64,000 bases of DNA, from the NCBI GenBank assembly GCA_030272835.1, contig SZOQ01000004.1, positions 37,406-101,405 on the forward strand. The letters are read 5' to 3'. Position numbers and translations under genes: made by a program. This document shows positions 34,746 to 43,166 of the stretch, piece after piece (position 1 is the stretch's first letter; every line of letters begins with the position of its first letter). The notes under the pieces are model-generated. The model made no database searches. It was not told the DNA's origin and saw only the letters and a program-made list of their open reading frames with translations. This DNA is from 2-12-FULL-60-25 sp003576745 (lineage in GTDB: Bacteria; Patescibacteriota; Patescibacteriia; 2-12-FULL-60-25).

Positions 34746-34768
34746 CCTATTCGGGTTATACAGAATAT

Positions 34769-35146
34769 ATGCCGCACAATCCTGAATTCGTTGAAAAAAT
34801 GAAAGCGCGGCTTCTCGACGAGAAAGCCCGTCTTGAACGTGACCTGGGGGATATCGGCGTGAAAAATGCGTCCACGGGGCATTTCGATGCTGCCTATCCG
34901 GAATCAGGCGGAAATTCGGATGATGATAATGCTATGGAAGTTTCCGAATACAGCGACGAGCTTTCCCTCGACGCGCGACTGGAAAAAGAGCTTCGAGATG
35001 TTCAAAAAGCGCTTGAATCAATCGAGAAGGGAACATACGGCATCTGCAAATACTGCAAGAAAGACATTCAAGAAAAGCGGCTTGAGGCGCGTCCAGCCTC
35101 CTCAAGCTGTATTTCATGCAAAAAAGTACTCACGCAAGAATTTTAG
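34769..35146 (+). CDS. DksA/TraR C4 zinc-finger protein
   Basis: A 125-aa protein of the DksA/TraR family: an N-terminal coiled coil (MKARLLDEKARLERDLGDIG ... RLEKELRDVQKALESIEKG) and the C4 zinc finger CKYC - 17 residues - CISC. Such proteins bind the secondary channel of RNA polymerase and modulate initiation; the DxxDxA tip motif of true DksA is not obvious, so it may be a general stress-type relative. The frame overlaps lspA by 31 nt. The -10-like TATACA lies 9 nt before the ATG, so the mRNA is probably leaderless. Confidence 0.85.
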   Translation: MPHNPEFVEKMKARLLDEKARLERDLGDIGVKNASTGHFDAAYPESGGNSDDDNAMEVSEYSDELSLDARLEKELRDVQKALESIEKGTYGICKYCKKDIQEKRLEARPASSSCISCKKVLTQEF

Positions 35147-35610
35147 ACGAATCCGTTTGGCTGCCAGCCGTCCTTGTGGCGGCTGGCATTGTCTTTGGGG
35201 ACATACTGAGCAAGGCATATTTTTTTACGCATCTCAAAGAGGGGGTAACGCCGCTCTTCCAAGGTGTGCTTGATCTTGTTATTCATCGAAATTACGGCAT
35301 CGTCGCAAATGCGCCACTTCCGCAGCCGATCACGATTTTTCTGACCGTGACAGTCATGCTGCTGATTCTCCGAGGGATCCGGAAGGCGGATCAGACACGA
35401 ACATATCGAGAAGCCTTAGCTCTTTCCCTCATTCTTGGAGGAGCCATTGGAAATTTGATCGACCGCGTTCTGTATGATTTTGTGCGTGACTGGATGCTTC
35501 TTTTTGGAAGAAGCGCTATAAATCTTGCGGATATCGCCATCGTCGCCGGCGCCCTTTGGTATATCTCTCTCAAAAAGAAATCGCATCTGGCGAGAGCCGA
35601 GTCATCGTAA
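35116..35610 (+). CDS. lspA: Lipoprotein signal peptidase
   Basis: Membrane aspartyl protease that removes signal peptides from prolipoproteins (164 aa, normal length). Four hydrophobic helices are present; the catalytic pair is D116 in GGAIGNLIDRV and D139 in INLADIAIVAG, and the early NYGIVANAP replaces the usual NxGxAF motif. Its presence agrees with the lipobox protein at 243-1022. It overlaps the upstream DksA-like gene; a later start is possible but would shorten the cytosolic N-terminus only. Confidence 0.9.
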   Translation: MQKSTHARILDESVWLPAVLVAAGIVFGDILSKAYFFTHLKEGVTPLFQGVLDLVIHRNYGIVANAPLPQPITIFLTVTVMLLILRGIRKADQTRTYREALALSLILGGAIGNLIDRVLYDFVRDWMLLFGRSAINLADIAIVAGALWYISLKKKSHLARAESS

Positions 35611-35906
35611 TATCGCATAAAGCGCGAAGACAAAACGAGAGCGTGTCGGCAATATGTCCTCGGGAGGCAGGGGACTGCATCCGGAATCCTGCAATACGGA
35701 GGCAAAACCAACCATCGATACGCAGTCTCGCGAATGACGCAAAATGCCGTCTGCTGATATGGCGCATCCCGAATACTGGGTGATGCCGGAACCCGAGGGA
35801 GACGTAGGCTAGCGCATCTGCTAAGAAATACGCCGTCAGAAACGAGTTGTTTTCTTAATAAAAATAGGTATTGCGGAATATTCCGATCCGTGAGACGGAC
35901 TGGAAT
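35611..35906. other. gene-free gap
   Basis: 296 nt between lspA and comM. No hairpin with a T-tract, tRNA or interspersed-repeat word was found; only short open frames without protein character. Confidence 0.5.
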
Positions 35907-37421
35907 ATGGCAAGCAAAACCTTTACCGGATCCATTATTGGCCTTGATGCAGAACGCGTTGAGGTCGAAGCTGATGCCCGACCGGGGCTCACCCGTTTTT
36001 ATGTTGTTGGATTGCCGGACGCCATGGTGCAAGAAGCGCGCGAACGGGTAAAAAGCGCGGTCAAACACTCAGGGTTCCTGTTTCCGCGCGGAACCGCCAT
36101 TGTGAATCTTGCCCCGGCCGATCTCCGAAAGGCCGGGACGCTCTACGATCTTCCCATTGCCGTTGCGCTTATCGGTTTACGGCATCCTGCGAGTCTTGCG
36201 ACGCAACATGCCCTGCTTGCGGGCGAATTGTCCCTTGACGGGCAGCTCCGGCCGATACATGGAAGTATGAGTCTCGCAGCTCTTGCAAAACATTGCGGCG
36301 CCTCCGAGGTCATCGTTCCTCGAGCGAATGCGAAAGAGGCCTCGTTAGTCCCTGGTATTCGGGTATACGGCGCCGAATCGCTCTCCGAGGTCGTCGCGCA
36401 TCTTGAGGGACGAACGCGATTACCAAGAACGCCAACGCAAATCCTGGAGCGCGGCCTCATACCGCGGGCGTTCCCCGACTTTTCCTCGGTTCGAGGACAG
36501 GAGCAGGCAAAACGCGCGCTCGAAATCGCGGCGGCAGGCGGCCACAATGTGCTCATGCAGGGCCCGCCGGGCAGCGGGAAAACGCTTCTTGCGCACTGCT
36601 ACCCTTCCATTCTGCCTGCGCTCGAACCGGAGGAGATTCTGGAGGTCACGCGAATCTGGAGCGTGGCGGGCAAACTCGACTCCGGCAAGGGAATCATGTC
36701 CGAGCGTCCATTCCGGACGCCGCATCATACGGCATCCGGCGCTTCGCTGGTCGGGGGCGGAACGGTTCCGCGTCCCGGCGAAGTTTCCATTGCGCATCGC
36801 GGCGTTCTCTTTCTAGATGAATTTCCGGAATTCGCCAGACCGGTGCTGGAAAATCTCCGGCAGCCGCTCGAAGATGGAACCGTCACAGTAACGCGCGTTC
36901 AGCAGTCCGTAACCTTCCCCGCGCGTTTCAATCTGATTGCCGCCATGAACCCGTGCCCATGCGGCTATGCCACGGATCCGGATCATGAGTGTTCCTGCAC
37001 GCCTATGCAAATCGCGCTCTACCGCAAACGCATTTCCGGACCCCTGCTTGATCGAATCGATCTTCTTATCGAGGTTCCGAGGGTAAAAACATCCTCCCTG
37101 CTCGACCAGTCGGATGCCGAAGCATCCGCCGCCATACGCGAACGGGTCTGCGCCGCCCGTGACAGACAAATGGGTCGTCGCGGGGAAACGGGCGTCCTCC
37201 TGAACAGCGAACTGCCTTCGCAGGTTTTCCGGGGACCTTTCAAACCCCATGAAGATGCGAGAAAGCTGTTGGAACAGGCTGATGCGCGATATCACCTTTC
37301 CGGCAGATCTTATTTCCGTATTCTCAAAGTTGCTCTGACCATCGCCGATTTATCCGGTTCCGCACACATCACCATGGAACATGTCGCCGAGGCTCTTCAA
37401 TATCGGCAAATCTTTGAATAA
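35907..37421 (+). CDS. comM: YifB/ComM-family Mg-chelatase-like AAA+ ATPase
   Basis: A 504-aa AAA+ protein of the ComM/YifB family. The N-terminal domain (VYVEV-like: FTGSIIGLDAERVEVEADAR, NLAPADLRKAGTLYDLPIA) is followed by the ATPase core with Walker A MQGPPGSGKTLLAH (~214), Walker B GVLFLDEFPEF and sensor FNLIAAMNPCPCG, then the C-terminal lid (YHLSGRSYFRILKVALTIADL). ComM is a helicase that promotes branch migration during natural transformation. Start at 35907 (MASKTFTG); an upstream ATG adds 12 non-conserved residues. Confidence 0.92.
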   Translation: MASKTFTGSIIGLDAERVEVEADARPGLTRFYVVGLPDAMVQEARERVKSAVKHSGFLFPRGTAIVNLAPADLRKAGTLYDLPIAVALIGLRHPASLATQHALLAGELSLDGQLRPIHGSMSLAALAKHCGASEVIVPRANAKEASLVPGIRVYGAESLSEVVAHLEGRTRLPRTPTQILERGLIPRAFPDFSSVRGQEQAKRALEIAAAGGHNVLMQGPPGSGKTLLAHCYPSILPALEPEEILEVTRIWSVAGKLDSGKGIMSERPFRTPHHTASGASLVGGGTVPRPGEVSIAHRGVLFLDEFPEFARPVLENLRQPLEDGTVTVTRVQQSVTFPARFNLIAAMNPCPCGYATDPDHECSCTPMQIALYRKRISGPLLDRIDLLIEVPRVKTSSLLDQSDAEASAAIRERVCAARDRQMGRRGETGVLLNSELPSQVFRGPFKPHEDARKLLEQADARYHLSGRSYFRILKVALTIADLSGSAHITMEHVAEALQYRQIFE

Positions 37422-37494
37422 CCAAAAAGGCCAGGAAAATGAGCAATGTGTATTATTTTTTCTCTCAACACAGCAAAATAATACGTCTCAGCCC

Positions 37495-37523
37495 TTGACC
37501 GAAACCCCCTGCGCTGATAGGTT
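37495..37523 (+). promoter_or_regulatory. candidate promoter of the LysM-M23 gene
   Basis: TTGACC, 17 nt, TAGGTT, about 110 nt before the ATG. The leader includes the GC-rich hairpin at 37536-37551. Confidence 0.4.
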
Positions 37524-37535
37524 TTCCCGCGCTCT

Positions 37536-37556
37536 GCCCCGAGCCCGGGGCTTTGG
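37536..37556 (+). terminator. GC-rich hairpin in leader
   Basis: GCCCCG / CGGGGC stem with an AGCC loop followed by TTTGG. It could be a weak terminator of comM or an attenuator-like element of the following gene. Confidence 0.4.
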
Positions 37557-37634
37557 AGGAGCACGCAAAGGCCACGTGAGGAGACCCTGGCCAATGCACA
37601 AAACCATACGAACAGAACGACAATACATTCGCTG

Positions 37635-38978
37635 TTGAACCGGGCAGTCCTTTGGCTGCTCCGCTGCCTTCAAAAAGCCGCAGAGAATGTCTGGCCGTCC
37701 CTCAAACGCGCGGCTTCCGGTATCGGAAGGCTGCTGGTTCGCGTGTGTATCCTCCCATTGTACAAATTTTTCATTATTATCAGGCTCCGTTATTCTCGAC
37801 TGGCAATTCCCGCGCATGGATCTTTTGTATATGTAGCCAGCCACCGATATCTGTTTCATGCAATTGTCGCCGGCATGACCGTTATCACCATCGGACTGAA
37901 CCTGCTTGGTCATACCGCCAAGGCGCAGGATATCGGCCAGAACAGCCTGCTCTACGCCATGGTCGCCGGCGAGGATAATCGATCCACGGAAGAGAGCGTG
38001 AATCCCGACACGCTCGCTCACGATACACGGCACACGGCCGAATCGTCCCTTGTTGCCATTCCGGACATCGACTTTATGTATGACGACGTGGATGAACCCC
38101 CGCTCACGACGGTGTACGCTCCAGGAACGCTCGTGGCGAATTATGCCGCGCATACACCGGACGAACCGGCAGGGCCGAGTTCGGAGAGAACAAAAACGGA
38201 AACCTATGTGGTCCAACACGGAGACACACTGGGCGTGATTGCCCAACGCTTCGGCGTGAATATCGGAACAATTCTGTGGGCAAACAACCGTTCGGAAACG
38301 CAATATATCCGTCCTGGTGACACTCTACGTATTCCGCCTGTCTCCGGCGTGCTCATTACCACCAAAAAGGGAGATACCCTGTTGTCACTTGCCAACAAAT
38401 ACGGTTCAACGGTGGGCGAAATTATCCGCGCCAATCGCCTGCCACAGGACGAGACGCTCCCCGTGGGAATTGAAATCGTCCTACCGGGCGGCAAGCCGCC
38501 TGTAACGCCGCCGTCTTTGGCGTCGCGCATGCCGCCCTCCTACGCCAAAGAACCTTCGGCCACGGCACCGAATCCTAGTATCGCAAAGCCGCCGGACGAC
38601 ACGTCATCCAATCTTCCCTCCGGAAAACTCCTGTGGCCTACAAGCGGCCGCGTCATTACGCAATACTACGGATGGCAGCATACTGGCCTCGATATCGACG
38701 GGCATTATGACTCGCCGATTTATGCATCGCACGATGGTGTCATTACCACGGCGGGATGGAATAAGGGAGGATATGGCCTGCAGGTAGTCGTGACCGGCGG
38801 CGGCGTTATGACGCGCTATGCGCATGCCTCCAAACTTTTCGTAAATGCCGGAGAAACCGTAAAGAAGGGACAGGTACTGGCTATGGTCGGAACAACGGGA
38901 CGTTCAACAGGAACGCACCTGCATTACGAGGTCTATATCAACGGCAAGCGCGTGAATCCGCTTGCATATGTACGGTAA
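37635..38978 (+). CDS. LysM-M23 peptidoglycan endopeptidase
   Basis: A 447-aa cell-wall hydrolase. A basic cytosolic N-terminus (1-70) precedes one membrane or signal helix (about 75-92), a ~95-residue linker, two LysM domains (~192-238 YVVQHGDTLGVIAQRFGVN and ~243-288 TTKKGDTLLSLANKYG), a Pro-rich spacer and an M23 domain (~320-447) with the zinc ligands HTGLDID (HxxxD) and HLHYEV (HxH). It cuts peptide cross-links during growth or division. It is a single gene between comM and trigger factor; its start gives a positive-inside orientation. Confidence 0.9.
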   Translation: MNRAVLWLLRCLQKAAENVWPSLKRAASGIGRLLVRVCILPLYKFFIIIRLRYSRLAIPAHGSFVYVASHRYLFHAIVAGMTVITIGLNLLGHTAKAQDIGQNSLLYAMVAGEDNRSTEESVNPDTLAHDTRHTAESSLVAIPDIDFMYDDVDEPPLTTVYAPGTLVANYAAHTPDEPAGPSSERTKTETYVVQHGDTLGVIAQRFGVNIGTILWANNRSETQYIRPGDTLRIPPVSGVLITTKKGDTLLSLANKYGSTVGEIIRANRLPQDETLPVGIEIVLPGGKPPVTPPSLASRMPPSYAKEPSATAPNPSIAKPPDDTSSNLPSGKLLWPTSGRVITQYYGWQHTGLDIDGHYDSPIYASHDGVITTAGWNKGGYGLQVVVTGGGVMTRYAHASKLFVNAGETVKKGQVLAMVGTTGRSTGTHLHYEVYINGKRVNPLAYVR

Positions 38979-39056
38979 GTGAACGATAGTGAACATCAAG
39001 CATCACAAGCATCACGGAAGCGGGCACTAACCTGCTTTTTTTGCGCATTCGGGCGG

Positions 39057-39085
39057 TTGACAGGAGGCTCAATTCCCTTTATCCT
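39057..39085 (+). promoter_or_regulatory. leaderless-type promoter of trigger factor
   Basis: TTGACA, 17 nt, TATCCT, then 9 nt to the ATG at 39095; the transcript should start within about 3 nt of the start codon. Confidence 0.75.
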
Positions 39086-39094
39086 CCGCCCCCT

Positions 39095-40426
39095 ATGCAA
39101 ATCCCCGCGCCGGAAACACTTCCGGGCTCAAAACTCAAGCTTGTTTTTACGGTCACGCCCGAGGAAGCAAAGCCCTACATCGATGAAGCTGTCCGCGCCT
39201 TGGGAGAAGCAAAGCCGATTCCCGGCTTTCGGCCGGGCAAGGCTCCCTATGCCGAAATCGCAAAAGCCTGCGGCGGGGAAATGCGCATTTGGGAAGCTGC
39301 TCTGGAACGCATCGTCAAGGCTTGGTACATGCGCGCGGTGCTGGATCAGGACATAGATACGGTCGGTTCTCCGGAAGTGCAGGTGGATCAGCTCACGCCC
39401 GGAAGTGATATCAAGTTCACCGTTATCGCCCCGATTGCTCCGAATGTGGCGAGTCTTGCGGATTATCATATTCCTCGCGTCACGTTTACGGCGCGCCAGG
39501 CAACGGATGAAGATGTAACAAAGGCGCTCGAGGAACTCCGCCGCATGCAGCGCAAAGAGGTCGTAAAGCTTCAACCTGCAACGAAAGAGGATTTGATTGT
39601 GATCGATCTTGAAATGAAGCGGGATCATGTCATTCTCGAAGGCGGTACGGCTCAAGGGTATCGCGTGTATTTGGCGGAAGAGCATTATATTCCCGGATTT
39701 ACGGAAAAGTTGATTGGCATGTCCACGGGAGAAGAACGAACATTCACGCTCGCCTTCCCCGAAGGCCATTATCAAAAACATTTGAGCGGCAAGAGCGTGG
39801 ATTTTACGGCAAAGGCAAAACAAATATTCGCGCTTGAACTCCCCGAACTCGATGATGCGTTCGCCAAAAGCCTCGGACAGGAAACTCTTGACGCGCTGAA
39901 AAGCGTGTTGAAATCGAATATCCAGCTTGAAGAAACGGAGCGCGCCAAGGATAAGAGCGAAATCGAATTGCTGGAAAAGTTGGTTGACGCATCCGGCTTT
40001 TCCGACGTCCCCGAGCTCCTCGTGAATGAAGAGGTTGCAAAGATGCTCCATGAATTGGAGCATGCCGTGGAAGATCGGGGGATGAATTTTTCAGACTACC
40101 TCGCTTCCATAAAAAAATCGAAGGACGAACTGAAGCTGGATTTTGCGCCACAGGCGATTCGAAGAATCAAAACCGCGACCCTCATAAAGGAGATCGCGAA
40201 AAAGGAACAGGTGCGCGTTACAGACGAGGACCTGGACCGGGAAATCGACCGCATTCTCTCCGGTCTGCGTGATGATGATAAGGATACGCGCGAGCGGGTG
40301 AGCTCCCCGGAGTATCGCGAATACGTGGCCATTCTCCTGCGAAATCAAAAAACCCTGGATCTTATCAAACGCGCGGGGATCGAAGGATATCCGGCGACGG
40401 ACGACAAAGAAAAAACGCCCTTCTAA
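39095..40426 (+). CDS. tig: Trigger factor chaperone
   Basis: Ribosome-bound chaperone and peptidyl-prolyl isomerase, 443 aa. The N-terminal ribosome-binding domain has PIPGFRPGKAPYAEI, the degenerate form of the GFRxGxxP loop; an FKBP-like domain (~150-240: EDLIVIDLEMKRD ... VYLAEEHYIPGFTEKLIGM) and the helical C-terminal cradle (ETLDALKSVLKSNIQLEE, VPELLVNEEVAKMLHELE) follow. Start at 39095 is dictated by the promoter ending 9 nt upstream. A terminator overlaps its stop codon. Confidence 0.95.
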   Translation: MQIPAPETLPGSKLKLVFTVTPEEAKPYIDEAVRALGEAKPIPGFRPGKAPYAEIAKACGGEMRIWEAALERIVKAWYMRAVLDQDIDTVGSPEVQVDQLTPGSDIKFTVIAPIAPNVASLADYHIPRVTFTARQATDEDVTKALEELRRMQRKEVVKLQPATKEDLIVIDLEMKRDHVILEGGTAQGYRVYLAEEHYIPGFTEKLIGMSTGEERTFTLAFPEGHYQKHLSGKSVDFTAKAKQIFALELPELDDAFAKSLGQETLDALKSVLKSNIQLEETERAKDKSEIELLEKLVDASGFSDVPELLVNEEVAKMLHELEHAVEDRGMNFSDYLASIKKSKDELKLDFAPQAIRRIKTATLIKEIAKKEQVRVTDEDLDREIDRILSGLRDDDKDTRERVSSPEYREYVAILLRNQKTLDLIKRAGIEGYPATDDKEKTPF

Positions 40427-40439
40427 CGGGGCGTTTTTT
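40410..40439 (+). terminator. intrinsic terminator of tig
   Basis: AAAAAACGCCC / GGGCGTTTTTT stem with an 8-nt loop that includes the TAA stop of trigger factor; T-run at the end. Confidence 0.85.
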
Positions 40440-40446
40440 CTTTCCG

Positions 40447-40455
40447 TGTTATGAT
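40447..40455 (+). promoter_or_regulatory. extended -10 promoter of the IMPase gene
   Basis: TGTTATGAT (TGn plus -10) with 6 nt to the ATG at 40462; no good -35. This is another leaderless arrangement. Confidence 0.5.
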
Positions 40456-40461
40456 ATTCGC

Positions 40462-41280
40462 ATGCGCAGACTGATTGATGCGCGTCGCAAAAGACGATGG
40501 CTCGGCATTGCGCGAACGGCAATATCCGCCGGGGAGGAAAATGCCCTCCGGCATTTTGATTACCGCGCGACAAACGGATATTCCTATAAAGCGCACGGGG
40601 AAATCGTTACGCCCGTGGACAATGCCGTGAATGAAGCCGTGCGAAAGAGCCTGCGCAGGCTTACACCGGGCATTCCGGTGTGTTCGGAGGAAGGCGGCGA
40701 TATCTCCGAGCAGCAAATCGCGAAGACAGAACTCGCCTGGGCGCTGGATCCCATCGACGGAACCACGAATTTTGCCGCGCGTATTCCGCTTTGGGGCATT
40801 TCTCTCGCCCTCCTTTATCACGGCGAACCCGTGGTCGGACTCATTTCCCTGCCGGCGCTTCGCCAGCGCTATCATGCTGTCCTCGGCGAGGGCTCTTTTA
40901 TGGGAGAACATCGGCTCATGGCCTCGAAAACCTCCAAGCTCCATGAATCCCTTGGGCTCATGTGCTACGGATATCTTGGCAAGCATATCGGCAAAGGGGT
41001 ACGCATGATTACTCGTTTCAGCAAGCGAGTGAGGTCAGAAAGAGTGCTGGGAGCCGCCGTGGTGGAAGCCGCCTGGGTGGCGGCTGGACGCGCGGATTTT
41101 TCCATTCTCGAAGGGGTTCATGCATGGGACGTCGCGGCCGGCGCGCTCCTCGTTCGCGAAGCGGGAGGCAAAGCATTAAATGGAAATGGAAAACCTTGGA
41201 AACCGGGAGATGAAGAGATTATTTTTTCAAACGCAAAGCTGTCGGAGACGGTGCTCTCCCTGTACCTTCAAAAAACATGA
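40462..41280 (+). CDS. Inositol monophosphatase family protein
   Basis: A 272-aa Mg-dependent phosphatase of the IMPase/CysQ/FBPase superfamily. Metal and substrate motifs are visible: SEEGG (75-79), the WALDPIDGTTNF signature (D96, D99, T101, T102) and the C-terminal VHAWDVAAGALLVREAGG. The substrate could be inositol phosphate, 3'-phosphoadenosine phosphate or a sugar bisphosphate; the sequence does not decide. The stop overlaps the DUF167 start by 4 nt (ATGA), so both are co-translated. Confidence 0.88.
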   Translation: MRRLIDARRKRRWLGIARTAISAGEENALRHFDYRATNGYSYKAHGEIVTPVDNAVNEAVRKSLRRLTPGIPVCSEEGGDISEQQIAKTELAWALDPIDGTTNFAARIPLWGISLALLYHGEPVVGLISLPALRQRYHAVLGEGSFMGEHRLMASKTSKLHESLGLMCYGYLGKHIGKGVRMITRFSKRVRSERVLGAAVVEAAWVAAGRADFSILEGVHAWDVAAGALLVREAGGKALNGNGKPWKPGDEEIIFSNAKLSETVLSLYLQKT

Positions 41281-41498
41281 AGAGCATTCGCGTGAATCTC
41301 CAGCCGAACGCAAAGGCCGACGAGATTGTTGGCATGGATAATGGCATCTGGAAAATACGCGTCAAAGCGCCGCCCGTGGAAGGAAAGGCAAACGAGGCGC
41401 TCGTAAAACTCCTTGCAGAGTACTTCGATGTCAGCCCTTCCCGAATTTCCATTTTGAAAGGCCACGCCTCCAGGCTGAAAAACATTCGGATTTCTTGA
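41277..41498 (+). CDS. DUF167/YggU family protein
   Basis: A 73-aa protein matching DUF167 throughout: IRVNLQPNAKADEIVG, WKIRVKAPPVEGKANEALVK (the family signature) and the terminal VSPSRISILKGHASRLKNI. The family is widespread; its function is unknown, with an alpha/beta fold. It is translationally coupled to the IMPase-family gene. Its TGA stop lies within the -35 box of the next gene's promoter. Confidence 0.9.
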   Translation: MKSIRVNLQPNAKADEIVGMDNGIWKIRVKAPPVEGKANEALVKLLAEYFDVSPSRISILKGHASRLKNIRIS

Positions 41499-41523
41499 CG
41501 TTTTCGCTTTTTCGTGATAGGAG
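41495..41523 (+). promoter_or_regulatory. promoter of the GT-B-like gene
   Basis: TTGACG, 17 nt, TAGGAG; predicted leader about 30 nt. Confidence 0.6.
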
Positions 41524-41559
41524 GATTCCGTTCATTCCACATCCGACCAGGAGAATACA

Positions 41560-42591
41560 TTGGCAATTATTACAGCGGTCACAAAGGACAAGGCCGGCGT
41601 CCGTATGATTTTGCCGGTCGCCGAGGAGCTCCGAAAAAGGGGCCACGAAATTTCCGTGTGGGCCGAGGGCCTATCCGCCGCTATCTGGAAGAAGGCGGGA
41701 TGGGAACTGCAGGAAGAAGGACCGGTGGATGCGACGAGACCCGTCCCCCTCTGTCCCGGTTTCCGAGCCGATGCGATTCTCGCGGGATTGAGTTTTCCGA
41801 ATCACTGGGAGGACGAATGCTCCTCCTTCGCGAACAAACACGCTATCCCGATCCACTGGTTCGAAGACACCTGGGGGGCGCATACGCGGTCAAAGGCCGT
41901 GCCGACGACCATCTTCGTGATCGACGACATCGCCAAGGAGATCATCGCGCAAGAAGAACGTTTCCGGACTTCAACAGAGGTGGTGGTCTGCGGCGACCCG
42001 GCCATGGGCGAATTCGCAGGCGTGGAAGAGCGAAAGGCATCGCGATTCCGGACGCTGCAGAACCAGAGAATCTCCATTCTCTTCTCCGGGCAGGGAGAAC
42101 ACACGGCAGAGATGCTACAGTTCCTGCTTCTCTCCGTGGCAGATGATCGCGAACCTGTCATGATCATTCCGCGCTTCCATCCCAAATACGCCTCCAAGCC
42201 CTTTGCGGCAACCTGGGCCATTCAGCTCGAACTCTTCGCGTCGTTCCGCAAGGACATGCTCGAAGATCCCGCGGACTTCACCACGGACGAGCTCGCGAGC
42301 TTGTGCGACATCACGGTTTCCTGCTTCGGCACATCCCTCCGCATTGCGGCGCAATGCGCCAGGGTGCCGGTGAGCATCAAGGGACCAATGGCGCAAAGGG
42401 CCATGGTGGAGAATTCCGGCTTGTATACCTACCCGCTCGTCACGGTAGGTGCGGCCATCCAGACCTTGGGGCGCTTCAGCATCTCGGACGCCCTTGCGCG
42501 CCGAGAGGAGCTCCGGGAAGCACAGAAACGCTACCTGAACGCTCCCGTATTCGACCCTGCGCGCTGCGCCGACGTAATCGAACGTCTCTGA
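41560..42591 (+). CDS. GT-B-fold-like protein, function unknown
   Basis: A 343-aa protein with the gross pattern of GT-B glycosyltransferases or UDP-sugar epimerase-like proteins: an N-terminal Rossmann-like half (ITAVTKDKAGVRMILPVAEE, KRGHEISVWAEG), a middle strand ISILFSGQGEH and a C-terminal half with MIIPRFHPKYASKP and ITVSCFGTSLRIAAQCARVPVSI, which resembles the sugar-nucleotide-binding SxxGT region. The donor and acceptor are unknown, and a non-enzymatic role is possible. It starts with TTG behind a clear AGGAG ribosome-binding site 7 nt away, unlike most genes here, and has GC-rich third positions like the amine oxidase gene; both hint at foreign origin. Confidence 0.65.
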   Translation: MAIITAVTKDKAGVRMILPVAEELRKRGHEISVWAEGLSAAIWKKAGWELQEEGPVDATRPVPLCPGFRADAILAGLSFPNHWEDECSSFANKHAIPIHWFEDTWGAHTRSKAVPTTIFVIDDIAKEIIAQEERFRTSTEVVVCGDPAMGEFAGVEERKASRFRTLQNQRISILFSGQGEHTAEMLQFLLLSVADDREPVMIIPRFHPKYASKPFAATWAIQLELFASFRKDMLEDPADFTTDELASLCDITVSCFGTSLRIAAQCARVPVSIKGPMAQRAMVENSGLYTYPLVTVGAAIQTLGRFSISDALARREELREAQKRYLNAPVFDPARCADVIERL

Positions 42592-42598
42592 TACAAAG

Positions 42599-42633
42599 GC
42601 GCCCATCCCTTCTCCGGGGTGGGCGCTTCTCGT
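42599..42633. terminator. bidirectional terminator
   Basis: GCGCCCATCCC / GGGGTGGGCGC stem (one G-T pair), loop TTCTCC, tail TTCTCGTTT, located between two convergent genes. Confidence 0.75.
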
Positions 42634-42891
42634 TTATGGCACCGGATCATGTCCGCCATGCGACCAAGGATTGCATCGTAACACTCGCCATATCGCCATG
42701 GGAACGCCCTTTATGACGCCATATTTCCCGATAGCTGTATATCCGTATTCGCTGCAGGTTGGACGGAAACGACAAACGCGGTATCGAAAAAATCTCGACA
42801 TCCACCCATGATCCGGGGAGAGCGTATATTGATAGGCTACGATCATCGCTTGAATGATGCGGCGCGGAAAATGCAGGATGGAGGTGAGCAT
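42634..42891 (-). CDS. yidD: Membrane protein insertion efficiency factor YidD
   Basis: An 85-aa protein with the YidD signature: YQYTLSPDHGW, CRFRPTCSEYGYTAIGKYG (conserved Cys pair) and IWRVLRCNPWSHGGHDPVP. It assists YidC-dependent membrane insertion. It belongs to the conserved origin cluster rpmH-rnpA-yidD, but here 275 nt with a repeat separate it from rnpA and no yidC follows in the window. The ATG at 42891 starts the conserved helix; the longer frame is repeat-derived. Confidence 0.95.
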   Translation of the reverse strand: MLTSILHFPRRIIQAMIVAYQYTLSPDHGWMSRFFRYRVCRFRPTCSEYGYTAIGKYGVIKGVPMAIWRVLRCNPWSHGGHDPVP

Positions 42892-42894
42892 GAG

Positions 42895-43110
42895 GGGGAG
42901 AGGGACGGGAAGTAGGGAGTGGGGGTTGCGTAGGACGTAGTACGTAGTTGCGTAGGACGTGGTTGCGCGGGGAAGCACAATCTTCCCCGAAACCCGTTCC
43001 CTTAGCCCTTGGTCTATACGTTCGTAGGTTCGTAGGTCATGCGCTGTTTATCCAAGATCCGAAACTCTTGACCCTAACCCCAGAACCCTAAAACTCTGGA
43101 ACATTAGAAC
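42895..43110 (-). repeat. interspersed degenerate repeat, copy R6
   Basis: Reverse copy. On the minus strand it contains CGTATAGACCAAGGGCTAAG, GGAACGGGTTTCGGGGAAG, the perfect 7-bp hairpin GGGGAAG-ATTGTG-CTTCCCC (42969-42988) and repeated CAACCACGTCCTACG words. It is nearly identical to R7 over about 55 bp. Confidence 0.8.
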
Positions 43111-43166
43111 GGCTACATTTTCAATCATCCCATCAAACCGCCACTCTCACCGGCGTACTGCAAAAA

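Noticed and set aside
37422..37634. c-di-AMP riboswitch before the LysM-M23 gene
   Set aside because: Such riboswitches often precede wall hydrolases, but the conserved core sequences are not present; only a GC-rich hairpin is seen.
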